Below the pieces are notes generated by a model, which did no database searches, was not told the origin of the DNA, and saw nothing but the letters and a program-made list of their open reading frames with translations. From Lantana camara (lineage: Eukaryota; Streptophyta; Magnoliopsida; Lamiales; Verbenaceae), in NCBI GenBank assembly GCA_037501455.1, contig CM074863.1, positions 56,959,501-57,023,500 of the forward strand: 64,000 nucleotides of DNA, written 5' to 3'. Position numbers and translations under genes: made by a program. Positions 11,045-23,900 of the stretch are shown here, piece after piece. Each line of letters starts with the position of its first letter. Positions within the stretch are counted from its first letter, which is position 1.

Positions 11045-12828
11045 AATAAAATACACAGGTTGGAAAAAAAATCAAGCTCAAATAGTAATGCAGATATAAT
11101 TAAAGAAATTTAAATAATTTAAACGATGTATGATGCACGTGCTCATGAATGCGTTGAACCTGTCACCGTAGTTGCATCTTTTAGCTTGGCACTTTTCCTT
11201 GTTTGTTAATTTACGAGCTTGCCTTGAATTGATTGGCCATTTCTTGTTACCCACGGTCTTCCAATTTTCTTCAAAACCCCCAACATCAACCCGTACATTT
11301 CCACATTTTTTCTAACTTCAACTGGTGCCGTTCCATGACCGATATTGAAATCTCTTAAACCCAATTCTTTCTCAATTATCGATCTCTAAGTGTCATTTGG
11401 ATCTTCCCCGTAGCTATCACCTTGATTACAATTTCGTTATTTTAACTGGTATAACTTTATGATCTGAAGTTGTGATTCTCGGATTTGAATTCTCCTAAAC
11501 TCCTAAAGTTAATATCTTAGTTTTCTCCCAAGAATTAATTTCCAATTGTCGTCCGACTCCTCCCCATATTTAACACCTTAATCAAAGTTTCCTTATACCA
11601 ACTTGTATAACTTTATAAATCAAAATGGTGACTCCTGAGCTTGAATCCTTCTTGAGTAAGGCTTTCTCATTGATCCTTTACGAGTTGGAACGGTCGAATG
11701 AACTCATCCTTCAAGTATTCATAATTGAGTGCATAACCTCTCTCTAAAAAAAACTCTTTGCCTTTCTTTACCGTTTCCGTTCGTTGCTCGACCCTTCACC
11801 TTAAACATCGAATCTTTAGTACTCTAATTTACCACAAGCTTGCAATCACTATATTAGTAATTCTCTTCACTTTCCCCATCCGACCTCTTTCTTAACCCGA
11901 AATCCAAAATATTTAAATTCCTTGTAGACCTACATCAATTACATTGTTGTTCAACTTTCCAATTTGTCACTCCCATGAACCCAAAAGCGCTCCATTTCTT
12001 AAATTTTCCAAATTAATTTGAATCCTACTCCAAGGTCCAAAATGTTTCGATTTATCTCCTACTTAATTCCTAAATTTTCGACCTCGACCCGAATCATTGG
12101 AGTTACTTCCCTCTCACATCTTGATTTTGGTTCCAACTAGTTGAAGATCCTCATTTGTTTACACATCTGAACCTCGAATCATTAGTGCCCTCAAAGTCTC
12201 ATTCCTTGAGTTAAGTAAGTCTCCTAAAATCATTGCCTCGCCGTTGATAGAAACCTCGAATCTTAAAACACTTTCGAGATTTTCTTCACTTAGCTTCTAA
12301 AATTAATTCGTCTGTTTCGGACCTTATCACTCGAACCATAATCCGTTAGAGAGAGAACCATAGCTCTTGAATTCTCGTGTGAAGTTTCCCCGGTGCATTC
12401 CTTACAACTCCAAATCTAGAGAAAGGGCTTGCGATAACATGGGATTGTAGTAGAAATTGACCGTGGTTTGATATGTCTTTATAACCTATATATGAAAATT
12501 AATTCAATGCTAAATACATGCGGTTAATACATGCTCATGTCACATAATCGACACCAAAGACATGGATTTGATGCAAAATGTAACAAATAATTCAACAAAG
12601 TGGAAATTAAAACACTTTGATCGCACAAAGTTCAAGCAAATTTTAATAGTAAGAAGTCAACAAGTAAAGCCAATAATCAATACAATGCGCAAGTTATCAA
12701 GTAATTTTAAAGATTCAAGTAATCAAATAATTTCAAATAAAATGCAAGACCCTCAAGTTGTCAATTATTTCCTATGCCGTACGACATAGACTCACAAGAC
12801 ACGACACTAGAACCTCGGTTTTGCAATC
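11045..12828 (-). other. Internal region of LARD-like element, 5' part
   Basis: About 1.8 kb without a conserved protein domain on either strand. The end next to the primer-binding site carries the shared leader block (on the minus strand, TTGCAAAACCGAGGTTC and ACGGCATAGGAA). The rest is T/C-rich on the plus strand. A 75-residue plus-strand ORF at 12562-12789 has no recognisable motif. Confidence 0.5.
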
Positions 12829-12842
12829 GGGCTCTGATACCA
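12829..12842 (-). promoter_or_regulatory. Primer-binding site, initiator tRNA-Met type
   Basis: On the minus strand TGGTATCAGAGCCC begins eight bases after the LTR end CGGGTGCTACA. Confidence 0.92.
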
Positions 12843-12849
12843 CCTAAGA

Positions 12850-15630
12850 TGTAGCACCCGGAACGCCAAGATACCACACCCCCGCACTATAAGTCGATCC
12901 ACATACGAAATGGATAGTCCGTACATGAACCAACCTATAGCGAACGGGTGACAATAAAAAAAAACAATCTAGCTAGGCGAGACTAACCCTCAATTATATA
13001 CCACATGCATAACAATCAAAGAAAAGCATAATATGAGTCTATACCATCATCTTTGAAATTCATTTCTCATGATTCAATATACACAATTTCAAGTATACTA
13101 AGCCCTAGTTATAAAATACATAGGCATCAATAATGTGCATGAACCGTGCTAGACTTGAAATAAAGATCACTTGACTTAACTCGACTCCCGCCTAGCGCCA
13201 ACCCTTGAAAACCTGAAAAGTGTGAGGTGTCAGTCTATGAAAGACTGAGCGAGGGGTTTATAAATAAATATTACCGCAATTACCATGCAAGTCATAGTCT
13301 CGGGTAAGGTTTTATAAAAGGGAAGCAATATAAGTTCAATAATAAAATACAGCTCGCCCGAGATTACAACTAACCAATTTAACAATACAACCGTTATCAC
13401 TTCAATTCAATCAGTGGCCCGGCGAGTGAGGGTAATTCTCCAACCTTAATCCGACAGTGAACATTATCAATATTTAGATTATCAATGGTTAAGTGAGAAT
13501 GCAAGTTATTACAGTGCACAATAAGCAGTCTCAGTCCCTTCTTCCTCCGGTGATAGCCGGGTGATCGGCCCGAACCAGCCAATCAGACGAGGGGAGCGCG
13601 AACACTCAAACCCTCAGGTTCCCATCACCCAACCAAACCTCCTGGTGGGTTCCGGGTTAGTCTTATCAATCATGTGGAGAGTGAGCACAAGGTTAACCGG
13701 CGACCCCTATGGTCGTCCCGGGTCCCCCTGACCCACACCTCCTGGGCCCCATTCAACATTCATTCATTAATTCTCGCCAAAACATTAATCAATCAATCAA
13801 TCAATCAATCCGTTCGATCTGTGAAACCAGTTGAAAATCAATAGATTTTGGAAAACTATAGATATATAGATATATTTTGGCTTAAAACGTCACATAGGGT
13901 TATATAGGTTCTATATATCTAGAAATTAAACCTCACCTTTACCAATGAAAGAACTCAAGGGTACACCCTACTGAGCATGCTCCTTGTCACCTGGAAAGTG
14001 ATCTGTGTAACAAGGACAAGTGTACGTAAGACTCAACTCGTATAAACCATTTCCGACGCACGGCAAAGTCATGATCAATATGTCACGCAATAACAATTAA
14101 TGAATATCAAATAAAAGCATAATTATCAATAAACCAAGTATATAACTCATATAATTCACATATGGGATCTAAGGAAGTGAAAGGAATGCAATAAGAGAGG
14201 TTTTGGTGAAGTTGGGCAAAAGTTGACAATTTTAGGAATTGCACACACTGAAGGAAAACTAGAATATCATTAATTCTAGAAGTGGGAATTGAGTTTTTCT
14301 TGTTGAGAATGAAACTAGACACAAAGACTTTTCTGGTGATATATGGCACGTTTTCTAGTTCAAAGCGAGGAGAAAATGGCATAAGCTTGAAGTTAGGCGA
14401 GTGCAGTTTGTCGGGAAAGTGGCGACACCTAAAAGAATTGATTATATCTCACAAACTAGAAAAGATATAGAGATTATTCCAATTTTAGGTTATTCTAGAC
14501 TTCAATAGGTTTCAAACGGTTCAATATTCAGGTCATTTGGAGTTCGGATGAGGGACTACCCGACCGGGTAAAGTTCAAGGGAAAAATTCCCCTGTCGGGT
14601 AAAGGGGTCCAGAAGCTCTACGGGACAAAAGTACCCGCCCGGGTACCCTTCCAGAGCTGGAAAAAGGGGCAAAACAGGGGTTGCTTCGGAGAAGAAAGAA
14701 AAGGGATCAAAACCCAAAGCAAACTCAACCAAAATGCTCCAAAACAATCATATATCATGCATATAACTTGGAGACATCATTAAGTTAATATTTAATCCAA
14801 GGAAACATGCTTAGATCATCAAAATTCATCATTCAAACCCTATATATATCATGATATTCAACTTCCAAATAACTCAAGAATTAAGCATGGAATTCAAGGT
14901 TAAAGTTCATAATCATGCTTCTAATCTCAACTAACCAAGAAATCACATCATATTCATCAAACCCTACTTTATATATATTCAAGAGATTCAATCAAGTTCT
15001 CCATCTATACCTTTAATATACAAGAAAGAATGGATAAAATGATGAACAAATGATGATGCTTCCAACTTATGCAATATTCCTCAAGATCAAGCTTGCTATT
15101 GAGATGAAATATTCCTCCTTTCCCCCCTTGGTGTTTTGATCGACATATGTAGGTGTAAGTGTGTGTATTTTTGTATGAAAATGATGAATGAGAGAAAATG
15201 AGAGAGATGAGATACATATGATATAATATATCCTCCACTAAAGTGTATGAATCACCACTTTTTGCATTCTAGTCCCTCAAGAATATGAATGCATGCACTC
15301 AAGTCTAATTCCATGGAAAGTGAGTATCTAACTCAATTTAAGTCATTCAATTAAATCCACACATTTACGTATTTGAGCATTTAAGGTCATATAAGAGCAT
15401 TTAGTAACATTAACAATTAATTCATAAAAGCTCATGGAAATATTATGCATCTAATGTTATGAAAAATATATAAAGTATCACATAATATCAATTAAGCACA
15501 TTATCAATTATTTCATGTAAATTTCACGTTAGGGATAATTCACATAAATGCATAGAAATATAATACATATAATATTATGAAATGTAGATAAATTATCACA
15601 TAATGTATAAATTGAAAACGGGGTGTTACA
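12850..15630 (-). mobile_element. 5' LTR of the minus-strand LARD-like element
   Basis: Complete, about 2.78 kb, from TGTAACACCCCG (15630) to GGGTGCTACA (12850). Features on its own strand: donor-like AAAGGTATAG at 15005-15013, a hairpin cassette including GTACCCG-CC-CGGGTAC at 14631-14646, the CAGTCT/AGACTG hairpin at 13208-13231, and an acceptor-like TTTTCAG at 13213-13219. No gene is supported. Confidence 0.9.
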
Positions 15631-15666
15631 TCAAAGGTACAACACGGCCATGTCAAAATTCAGGTC

Positions 15667-15692
15667 AAGTTTGACATGGCCATGTCAAACTT
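15667..15692. repeat. 26-bp perfect palindrome in LTR
   Basis: The arm AAGTTTGACATGG is followed directly by its exact reverse complement, with no loop. Half-copies (CATGTCAAA and CAAGTTTGACATGG) lie just upstream. It occupies the position where the other LTRs have their hairpin cassettes. Confidence 0.9.
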
Positions 15693-15788
15693 CGTCCCTT
15701 AAAGAAAACGCAGCAGCAGTGGCCATTTTTGTGCAAGAAAATCAGGGGATCGAGGTGCAGTAGTAGGGCAACTCTTAGGTCTCAAACC

Positions 15789-18302
15789 TATGACACCCCG
15801 TCCTGCAGTTCGGTCAGGTAAATTATGTGATTTAATTCTTAATTGTGTTTAGGATAGAATTATTTGAACTATGTGACGTATTTGCGTATTTGATTTTAAA
15901 ATCGGTGTTTTGAGATTTTGGGGATTTTGGAATCGAACCAATACCTTTTGAATAGAAATAATTAAACCGGGAAAACCTTGAACTGAACCAAGGCCAAATA
16001 AACCGGACCAAACCAACCCCTTATATCCTTGAACCCTTTCTTCCCTTTCATTTCACCAAACATATCAAGCAAGAGGAAGGAAAGAAGAGAAAAAGCTCCC
16101 AAGCCCTCCAATCTACTCAAGCTCGTATCTCCTTCGTTTCTTCGTTGTTTTTTTATCCGAAGTAAGCTCCGGAATCCCCACGATCTCTTCTAACTTTCTA
16201 CCGATCATTTTCTTTTGGTTTTGTGATTTTGTTTGAGTTTGGAGAATTGGATGAATAGTAAGGGTTTCATGCCAAATTTGTGATATTTGATTCATGGGTT
16301 GATTAGCATGATTGGACACTTCATTTATATGCTCTATATGACTAATATGTTGCATTTAATCCATGATTTTGGGTTGGAATTGCATTTAATGCTTGGTGCC
16401 ATAAATGAGCTTGAATGTGTTTATGTGGGTTTGAATTTTTGAGACTTTGTTGCATGATTCATGGTTATATATGCATACATTAGTGTATTTAACATGTTAA
16501 TTGTTGAGCTTGTTGCATTTGTTGGACAAATTTTGGTGTTTTGGGAGAAATGGTTCGAACCCCATGTTTTTCGCCTAGATTTCTGCTCCAGACGTGATCC
16601 AAATGGGCGTTTGGGACTTCTTCGCTTTTTGCAAACGCCCGTTTGGGATGCAAATTTTTCGGGCAGTAGGGTTCGAAAGGTCGTTTGGTGCCTTAGTGCA
16701 TTTTGTAAATGCCCGTTTGGGATGCCAAAATTCATCACAGAAGGGTTCGAAACGGGCGTTTGGCCATATCTTAAGAACACGAAACGGGCGTTTCGGAGGC
16801 TGTTCTGTAAAATGTGATTTTTTAACTTTTGGGGTTCGATTCCTTTGCTTCCGAAATACTTTTATATGTCCTTTTTTAGTATTAATATGCTACTTCCATG
16901 CTTTTCATTTGTTGTATGCTTTATTCGTGCTTGAGTTACATTTTGAGCATTTATAAGTTTGGTTTCGGATCATTTTGGGCATGTTTTGCATCTCATGCAC
17001 ACCTTGCATATTGTGCGTCCTATTTGGTTCATTTTGAGTCTAAGTCTCGGGTGTTGTATCCTTTTTGTCTTTCAGAGCCGAGTCCGGATACCATCGAGCC
17101 CGAGGTTTAGGTGCTTCTCTGTTCGTTCGTTTCTGTTTCCGCTCCCTTTTGTTGCCAGGTGAGGTTTAGGAACTTTTGTATTAGTTAAATGACCTATGGC
17201 CTAATATGTGTTGATTTCTCCCCATGTATGCGAATATATCTTTTATATCTATTAAATATGGATGTTTAAGATATGATTTTGGTTTTGTGAAATACCTTTG
17301 GGAGTTTTGAGAAACTTGATATACGAGTAGGCATATGTAAGCTTTGTTTTGAAACTCCTTTGTACTTTTGTTGGCTCGAGCGAGTTGTGCCCCGAAAGAT
17401 GGGTAGTTGGTATGATTTGGATTTGTTGGGCCCCGGAATTATGGGTAAGGAGCCCCGGTACGACAAGGGTCGTCGGGTTTGACCTGTGCGTAATTCCATT
17501 TGAGGTGAGCACGTGCGACTCTGAAGGTTGGGAAGGCGTGTTTGCTTTGAGCCCTCGGTGAACAACCGGGGAAGGCATATTGTGGGTTCGCAACCCCTTA
17601 TGTTTTTGTACTTGTGGTAGTGAGGGTTTGATTCCCGAATGCCGAGGAGTTGAGGAAGGATTGGTTTTTGATTTGGTATTTGTTTGTTGTGGAGTAGGTG
17701 GTGGAGTCCGTACTCGCCAGACAGTGATTTATCTTTTGTTTCGATGAATTATGAATCGAGATAGGAATTTGGTATATGTATTAGTATACTTTGGAAAGTG
17801 TCTTGGTTTGTAAAACCCTAACCTCAATTCATGATCATCATCTTGTTGTCTGTTCTGTATATTTATTATTGGTGTGGGCGTGCGTTAGCCCCCTCACTCA
17901 GTCGAGTTGTAGACTGACCCTCTCCTTTTTCCCCCTTTAGTGCAGGTTGGCTTGAGCTAGGCGGGGAAGTGCGTCTTGGAGTCGTACTTAGTAGTCTAGG
18001 TCGAGTCTGCATCATATGTATTTACTTTTGCTACTTTTGGGGATTACTTGTATTATTTTGGCCCCGTGGGCATTGTGTATAATTGCGCTCGTGCCGAGCT
18101 TTGCATAATTGATCCTGTTTATTGCTTCCTCTCTTTGTTTCCTTTCTTTTGCACGCTCTGTTGGTTTAGCCCCGCTTAGCTTAGTTGTGTGAGTGTAGGT
18201 CCCCGTTCGCTTAGGCTTGGGTTCATAAATGGGTTTCTATTTCATATGTGAATTCGGGTTTAGGTGCGGGAGGATGTGGATGGCCCACGCTCGGGCATCA
18301 CA
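15789..18302 (+). mobile_element. Solo LTR with AAACC target-site duplication
   Basis: It starts TATGACACCCCG (probably TGTGACACC before a G-to-A change) and ends GGGCATCACA, which matches the start as an inverted repeat. The 5-bp duplication AAACC is at 15784-15788 and 18303-18307. It has no internal region, primer-binding site or second LTR, so it is a solo LTR of 2.51 kb. It contains a donor-like GAAGTAAGC at 16160-16167, AAACG/CGTTT hairpins at 16600-16800, a CAGTC/GACTG hairpin at 17899-17921 and an acceptor-like GTGCAG at 17940-17945. Overlapping short ORFs at 16421-17162 are by-products of the hairpin cassette. Confidence 0.88.
16570..16800 (+). repeat. Hairpin cassette (AAACGCCCGTTT type)
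   Basis: The words AAACGCCCGTTTGGG, AAATGCCCGTTTGGG, GAAACGGGCGTTTGG and CGAAACGGGCGTTTCGG alternate with GGGTTCGAAA. The last is a 7-bp perfect hairpin with a GG loop at 16780-16795. Confidence 0.75.
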
Positions 18303-20574
18303 AAACCAACACACAAACATGCATAAAATCACCACAAAATCAGATCATAACAAGCCTAAAAAATGCAATAAAAGTCCCGCACAAGAACAAGGAAGAGATG
18401 AGTTCATATCAAGACATATCTCCAAGTTTTACACAACTTCATTAATGGTTAATTAACCTAAACTCAACTACCATGAAAATAAATGAAATAAATGCATCAA
18501 AGAAGGTTTTAGGTTTAGCTTTCATGAATCAATTCACAACAAATCCAAGGAATGAGCAAGAAGCCATGAAAACTCTTAAACCCTTACTCTTCATGCCTTA
18601 AACCAAAACCCATCCAAATCTCCATGAAAATGCACAAATTAGGACTTAAAAGAAGAACAAGAAGAGGGGGAACACATCCATATTCATACCTCTTGGATTG
18701 GTGAAGAAATGACCAAGTTATGAGCTCAAGAAGGTTGGGGGGGGGGGGTTAAACAGTGCCGAATTACTCCCCTTTTTCTCTTCAAGTTTCAACCTTCTTC
18801 CTTCTCTTCTCCAAGTGAGGATCGAATGGTGGGGTATGGGTGAGAGAGGAAGGTGTCAGGGTTATTTGGAGCCAAACCTGGGTTGAATTGGTCAAATAAT
18901 GAATAAGTTATGCTTAAATTAGTGAAAGAGGTACGATACGCGCGCGAGGCTCGGTCCAATTGAATTTTGGAGGTTCAAAAGGGTTTAGAAAAATACAAAA
19001 TTTGTTCCATTGGCTCCGAATCATCAAAACAAGGCAAATGGTGGTGACGGTATTCGAATCCAAAATCCAGATCTCAAGTTACGCCACCTGGAACCTGTAA
19101 TATCCCGATTCTCCGACATATGAGGTGCGCCACGTGTTGACTTTCTTATGTGTTTAATTATGTGATTTTGTGTTTTGCGTGACCCTATTTTGAACTCTTT
19201 AAGAGTTTAGGGGCCTGTTTACAATTTTCTCTTTTAAGGGGTTTTTCGGTCACTACTCGTTCGATTGAGATTTTGACCTCTTTGACCCCTTTAACGCGTT
19301 CGAGGCATCGAAACGAGTCCGTAGACTCTGAGCTTGCCCAATTTTGACGTTGTTAGCCCCTCCTACCGTTCGTGCTAGAGAATCAGACAACAGCTCTCTC
19401 TCTTCTCCCGCTCTCTCTCTCTAGCGACACACACTCATGGTGTAAACATATACATAACTCCAAACTTGGCCGTTTCTCGACGGAATTCGACGAATGAGTA
19501 GTTCATTTCAAAGAGCTCGACGACGCGATCAAAACCGTACCAAGATCTCAACCAAACGACGAACGGTGGCGGAATTATCGCAGTTTTTCAAGCACGGCTG
19601 GAAGGGGGTGGCAGAACCGCCACTTCGCCGGCGGTTTCTGGCGTTTTCGGAGACCTTTCTTCGACACGCACCCCGGGAGCTGAAAGAAGACTTCACGGCG
19701 GTCCTTTCTACGTTGGCGGCGCGGACAACGGCCACCAGACGGCGGCTCATGCGCCGCCTGAAGCTCGCGGCGGTGGCACGTGAACAGTAACACGGTGGTG
19801 ATCCTGCGACTTTTTTCAACTAAGGTTAGTGTTTTCCGCCCCCCTGAGTTCATTCCCGGCATTGATTTGATCAGATTTTGGCTGTAGGTGGTGGTTCCGA
19901 TGTGGCAGCGGTTGTGCGATTTGTGGCGGTGATTTGGGGCTTTTTGAGTGAGTTTTTGGTGATGGGCCCTTCTGAGAAGTTGCTCAACTCGACAAGACCG
20001 AGCTGTTCGTGTAGGTCCTGGTTCAAGAACGGGCCGTTGGCGGCGGCCCTGCTGCGGTTCAACAACGGAGGCAGCTCCGGCGATATTTTCCGGCCATTAC
20101 CTTGGGCGTTTCGAAGGCCTCGTCACGGGTAAGCCGATGCCTTTTACGGATTCGATTTTCGTTCACCGGTTCGGAAGTAATTGGATTTTGAAGATTTTGG
20201 GGTTTCGTATTGTTGGATTTGAAATTTGAGACGATTGGCTTGGAATTTTCAGAAATTGATCGAGGAATTGGAACAAGCACGAGGACTACTTGCACGGGTG
20301 ATTTTTCGGGATTTTCCCGGCACGTTCCAGTGGCCGCCGAGGCCACTATTCCGGTGGCGGCGTTCCGGCGGTCTTCGGACAGTTTGTCTGCCTCGTTGTG
20401 GTGAGTCCAACGCCACTTTCCGTTCGTCAATCGGATGCCCGGTTGAATTGTTGTGATTTATTTTGTGTAATTTGAATATTTGGAGTTAATTGTTTTAATT
20501 GCAATAAATTGTTAATTGCTTGATTTGTCGATCAATATGAATTTCAATGTATATGAAATCATGTATTAAATGAA

Positions 20575-20815
20575 GAGAAAATTATCAAAATCGTCCCGTA
20601 AAGTGATCCACTTTTAGTTTTGGTCCCAAGAGTTGCCAATGTCTCACTTTTGGTCCCATAAAGTGTCATTTGTTTTAATTTTGGTCCCATTGACCACTTT
20701 CCGTCCATAATAAACGGCAAAAAGCACGTGCCTGTCACGTGGCTGTTAATTTGGTCAAAGGTTAAACTAATTCATCCCTCTTAAACGAATTCAGCCCCAT
20801 TTCAGCCCTAATTTT
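20575..20815 (+). repeat. Left TIR of MULE with TTTTGGTCCCA iterons
   Basis: The inverted partner is 25145-25364. Within it TTTTGGTCCCA, or a near copy, occurs three times, spaced about 30-40 bp, after an initial ATCGTCCCG. These could be transposase-binding repeats or promoter elements for the flanking gene; that role is inferred. Confidence 0.9.
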
Positions 20816-20939
20816 ACAAAGTAAGAAATTACCCCTTATCTTTCCTTCAAATTCATCCAAGGATTTCGCAGAATCCATCCCAATTCTAAGTCTACAGTGT
20901 CTGAGTTGGAGTATCCCTGAAATCTGGAAGTGGTATCCT

Positions 20940-23900
20940 ATGGCATTACGCCATCAATCGAAGTTTAATGACCCGGTTCCCTTTTACTGTAAGTCCGCCA
21001 TTAAACTTTTACAGTGCTGTGGTCCCAAGGGTTTCTTTATTGCTTGTTCTTGGTGGAAGTGTTTGAATGCATGTGGGGTTGGGGTATCTTGTCGGTTTCA
21101 AATTGTTTGAGTAGTCTTTTTCCAACTTTAGGGTTTCGCAAGTCCACCACTATATAATGCGTGCCTCTCTTTTTTGGCAGATCCACTTGAACCCGCTGTA
21201 ACTATTGTGCTGCACCACGGCGGCTTATTGAGCTCTGCAAATGGAAGACCTGTGTATTATGGTGGAAAGGTTAGTAAATTTGACTACGTAGACCTCAATG
21301 AAGTTAGTAAAGTTGGAATTGATTATCTGGATAAGTTGTGTGCATCACTGGGCTATAAGGGGATTAACAAGTTTTATAAACTTGAGGAAAGTGGATTTAT
21401 TCATTTGGAAACTAATCATGAAATTCTAAATGTGTGTCTGGAACATGAATTGGATAGATCTGTGCCAATTTACTTAGAATCCTTGCATGAAGTAGATGAA
21501 AACAATGATGAATATGGTGAAGAGGAGCAGAGTTCTGAAAATGAGGAATTCAGTTATAGTGAGTACAGTTTAGGTGAAGATGATGAGGATGAACAAAATG
21601 ATAATAATCTGTTTGATGATAACACTAGTGTAGGGGCTGAATGGGAAGGGCTGAATGATAGGGAAGGGACTGAAAATGTTAGACAAGTCAATGATGTTGA
21701 TAATGATGTTGGTGATGAAGAATCAGAGAAGAGTGTAGGAGATGGGGATAATGCCTCAGATTTTGACAGTGGTAAGGATAGTGATGAGGAACATGTTGAA
21801 AAATTCCCTACATTTAGTATGAAAGATTTGTATGATCCTAAATTCTTCAAAGGTCAATGGTTTGACAGTAAAGGTGATTTTAAATTGGCTGTGGATTCTT
21901 CTGCTGTAAAAAATAGAAGAAATATTGGTTTTCCTAAGAATGATTTAAGAAGAATATATGTTATATGTGAAGAGGAAGGCTGTGATTGGAGAATTAATGC
22001 TTTAAAAAGGGGGGCAAAAGGAGAGTTTCAGATTGTAGAGTTTAGAGAGAAACACGGATGTGATGGCAATTATCATGTTAAAAATGTGAAGTCTTCTTGG
22101 TTAGGGATGAAATATGAACATCACTTTAGGTCAGATGCTAAGAGGAAAATAACTGGGTGGAGGTAAGATATTGTGAGAGCAATGAATGTAAATGTCAGTA
22201 GAAATCAGGCCTACAGGGCTAAATCAATTGCTATACAAAGGATTGAGGGTGAGTCAGAGCAGCAGTATTCGAAGTTGTGGGACTATGCTGAAGAGATTAG
22301 GACTTCTAATCTAGGATCAACTGTAGTGATTTCCTTGGCTCCTGACACTGATCTAAATGGTAAATCTACTTTTAGTAAAATGTATGTTTGCATGAAGGCT
22401 TTGAAAGATGCATTTATGGTTGGATGTAGGAAACTTATTGGAGTGGATGGGTGCCATTTAAAAGGCCCTCATAAAGGTGTCTTGCTAACAGCAGTTGGAT
22501 TAGATCCAAATAATTGCATCTTCCCAATTTGCTATGCTGTTGTGGGTAAGGAAACAAAAGAAAACTGGGAATGGTTCCTAAGACTGCTGAAGCATGACTT
22601 GATGATTGACAGGGATCATGAGTGGACCTTTATGTCAGACAAACAAAAGGGTCTTGTACCAGCCTTTGAGAATATTCTTCCAAATGCTGATAATAGGTTT
22701 TGTGTTAGACATCTCCATGGGAACATGGTTACTGCTGGCTTCAGAGGTTTATCCATTAAGAAGGCTCTATGGAAGGCTGCTAGGGCCACTACTATATCAG
22801 AATTTGATGAGAGGATGCAGAACTTGGCAAGAATTGAGCCTGCAGCTTTACAATGGTTGAGTGACAAATCTCCTTCATGTTGGAGTAAATCACATTTTAG
22901 TTGTCAGGCAAAATGTGATTTACTACTCAACAATATCTGTGAAAGCTTTAATGCCTGTATTCTTGAAGCAAGGGAGAAGCAGGTATTCTCAATGTTTGAG
23001 AAAATTAGGGAGACTTTGATGACCAAACTCCAGAAATCCAGGGACAAAGCACACAAAAGTTGGAAAGGAAAGTTATGTCCCAAGATCAGGAAGCTGCTAG
23101 CAAAAAATGGAGAAGAAACTTCTGAGTGTAGACCAATTAAATCAAGTGACATACACTATGAAGTATGTTGTATTGATGGTTCTAGATGTGCTGTGGATTT
23201 AGAAGCACATACATGTTCATGTAGGGGGTGGGAACTTTCTGGTATCCCATGCAAGCATGCACTCATTGCAATAAACTGTCAGAGATTGAAGCCTGAAGAC
23301 TTTGTTCATGAATGTTATTGGGTGGAAACCTATAAAAAAATTTATGATCATGTTCTATTGCCTCTTGATGGTCTTGAGAAGTGGAAGAAAACTGGAATTG
23401 AACCACCTTTGCCACCAAACTATGGTAGGGGTGTAGGTAGACCAACCAAGGCAAGAAGAATGGAACCTGGAGAGAAGAGGAAAAGAAAGCCAAGAATTAA
23501 AAAAACAAGTGTGAATCCACATAGATTAAAGAGACAACAGGCTGAGTACAAGTGTAGGATCTATGGAGTTAATGGACATAACATCAGAAGTTGCCCAACA
23601 AAGAGAGGGGAAAGTAGTGTACCAACTGATCAAAATTCTCAAGCATCAGCTCCAAACCCAACTGAAAACTTTAGGAGTGCTGCAGACTGGGGTGATGAAC
23701 CTGACTGGGAACAGATCAATGTGGCAGTAAGCAGTTTAGAAGCATCTAGACAATTTCAATCACAGATAAATGTCCAGATAGATCCAACCCCACAAGCTGA
23801 GAGTGTTCATTGTCAACAAGTTCAAACTCAACAGGCTTAGAGTGTTCAAACTCAACAGGCTCAGAGTGTTCAAACTCAATAGGCTCAGAGTGTTCAAACT

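Larger units (their letters stand above)
2687..15630 (-). mobile_element. Minus-strand LTR element, non-coding, interrupted by chromovirus fragment
   Basis: On the minus strand the order is 5' LTR (15630-12850), primer-binding site (12842-12829), internal region (12828-5299), polypurine tract, and 3' LTR (5278-2687, truncated). The two LTRs are nearly identical where they overlap. The internal region, without the inserted fragment at 6008-11044, is only about 2.5 kb and has no recognisable gag or pol, so the element looks non-autonomous (LARD-like). The right flank is TCAAA; the matching left duplication was lost with the truncated end at about 2687. Confidence 0.82.
15631..19095 (-). mobile_element. 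Minus-strand LTR fragment (split by a solo LTR)
   Basis: The host pieces are 15631-15788 and 18308-19095, interrupted by the solo LTR at 15789-18302; the piece at 27286-27410 continues it. They align with the middle and beginning of the long LTR family: a donor-like AAGAGGTATGAA at about 18683-18694 and a GC-rich palindrome at 15667-15692. Both ends of this LTR are lost at junctions, so it cannot be classed as solo or full-length. A G run lies at about 18737-18747. Confidence 0.65.

Noticed and set aside
16421..17162. Cluster of 70-120 residue ORFs on both strands
   Set aside because: They come from the repeated AAACGCCCGTTT hairpin cassette of a solo LTR and share its repeat words.
19494..20456. 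Overlapping ORFs on both strands in GC-rich sequence
   Set aside because: They lie within a solo LTR (19096-27280), both strands are open, and no domain is seen. It is LTR leader-like sequence.
22159..22170. The TAA at 22164 read as a splice donor (GAGGTAAGA)
   Set aside because: The site matches a donor well, but the frame continues directly behind it with conserved transposase sequence and no acceptor is needed. A nonsense change is simpler.
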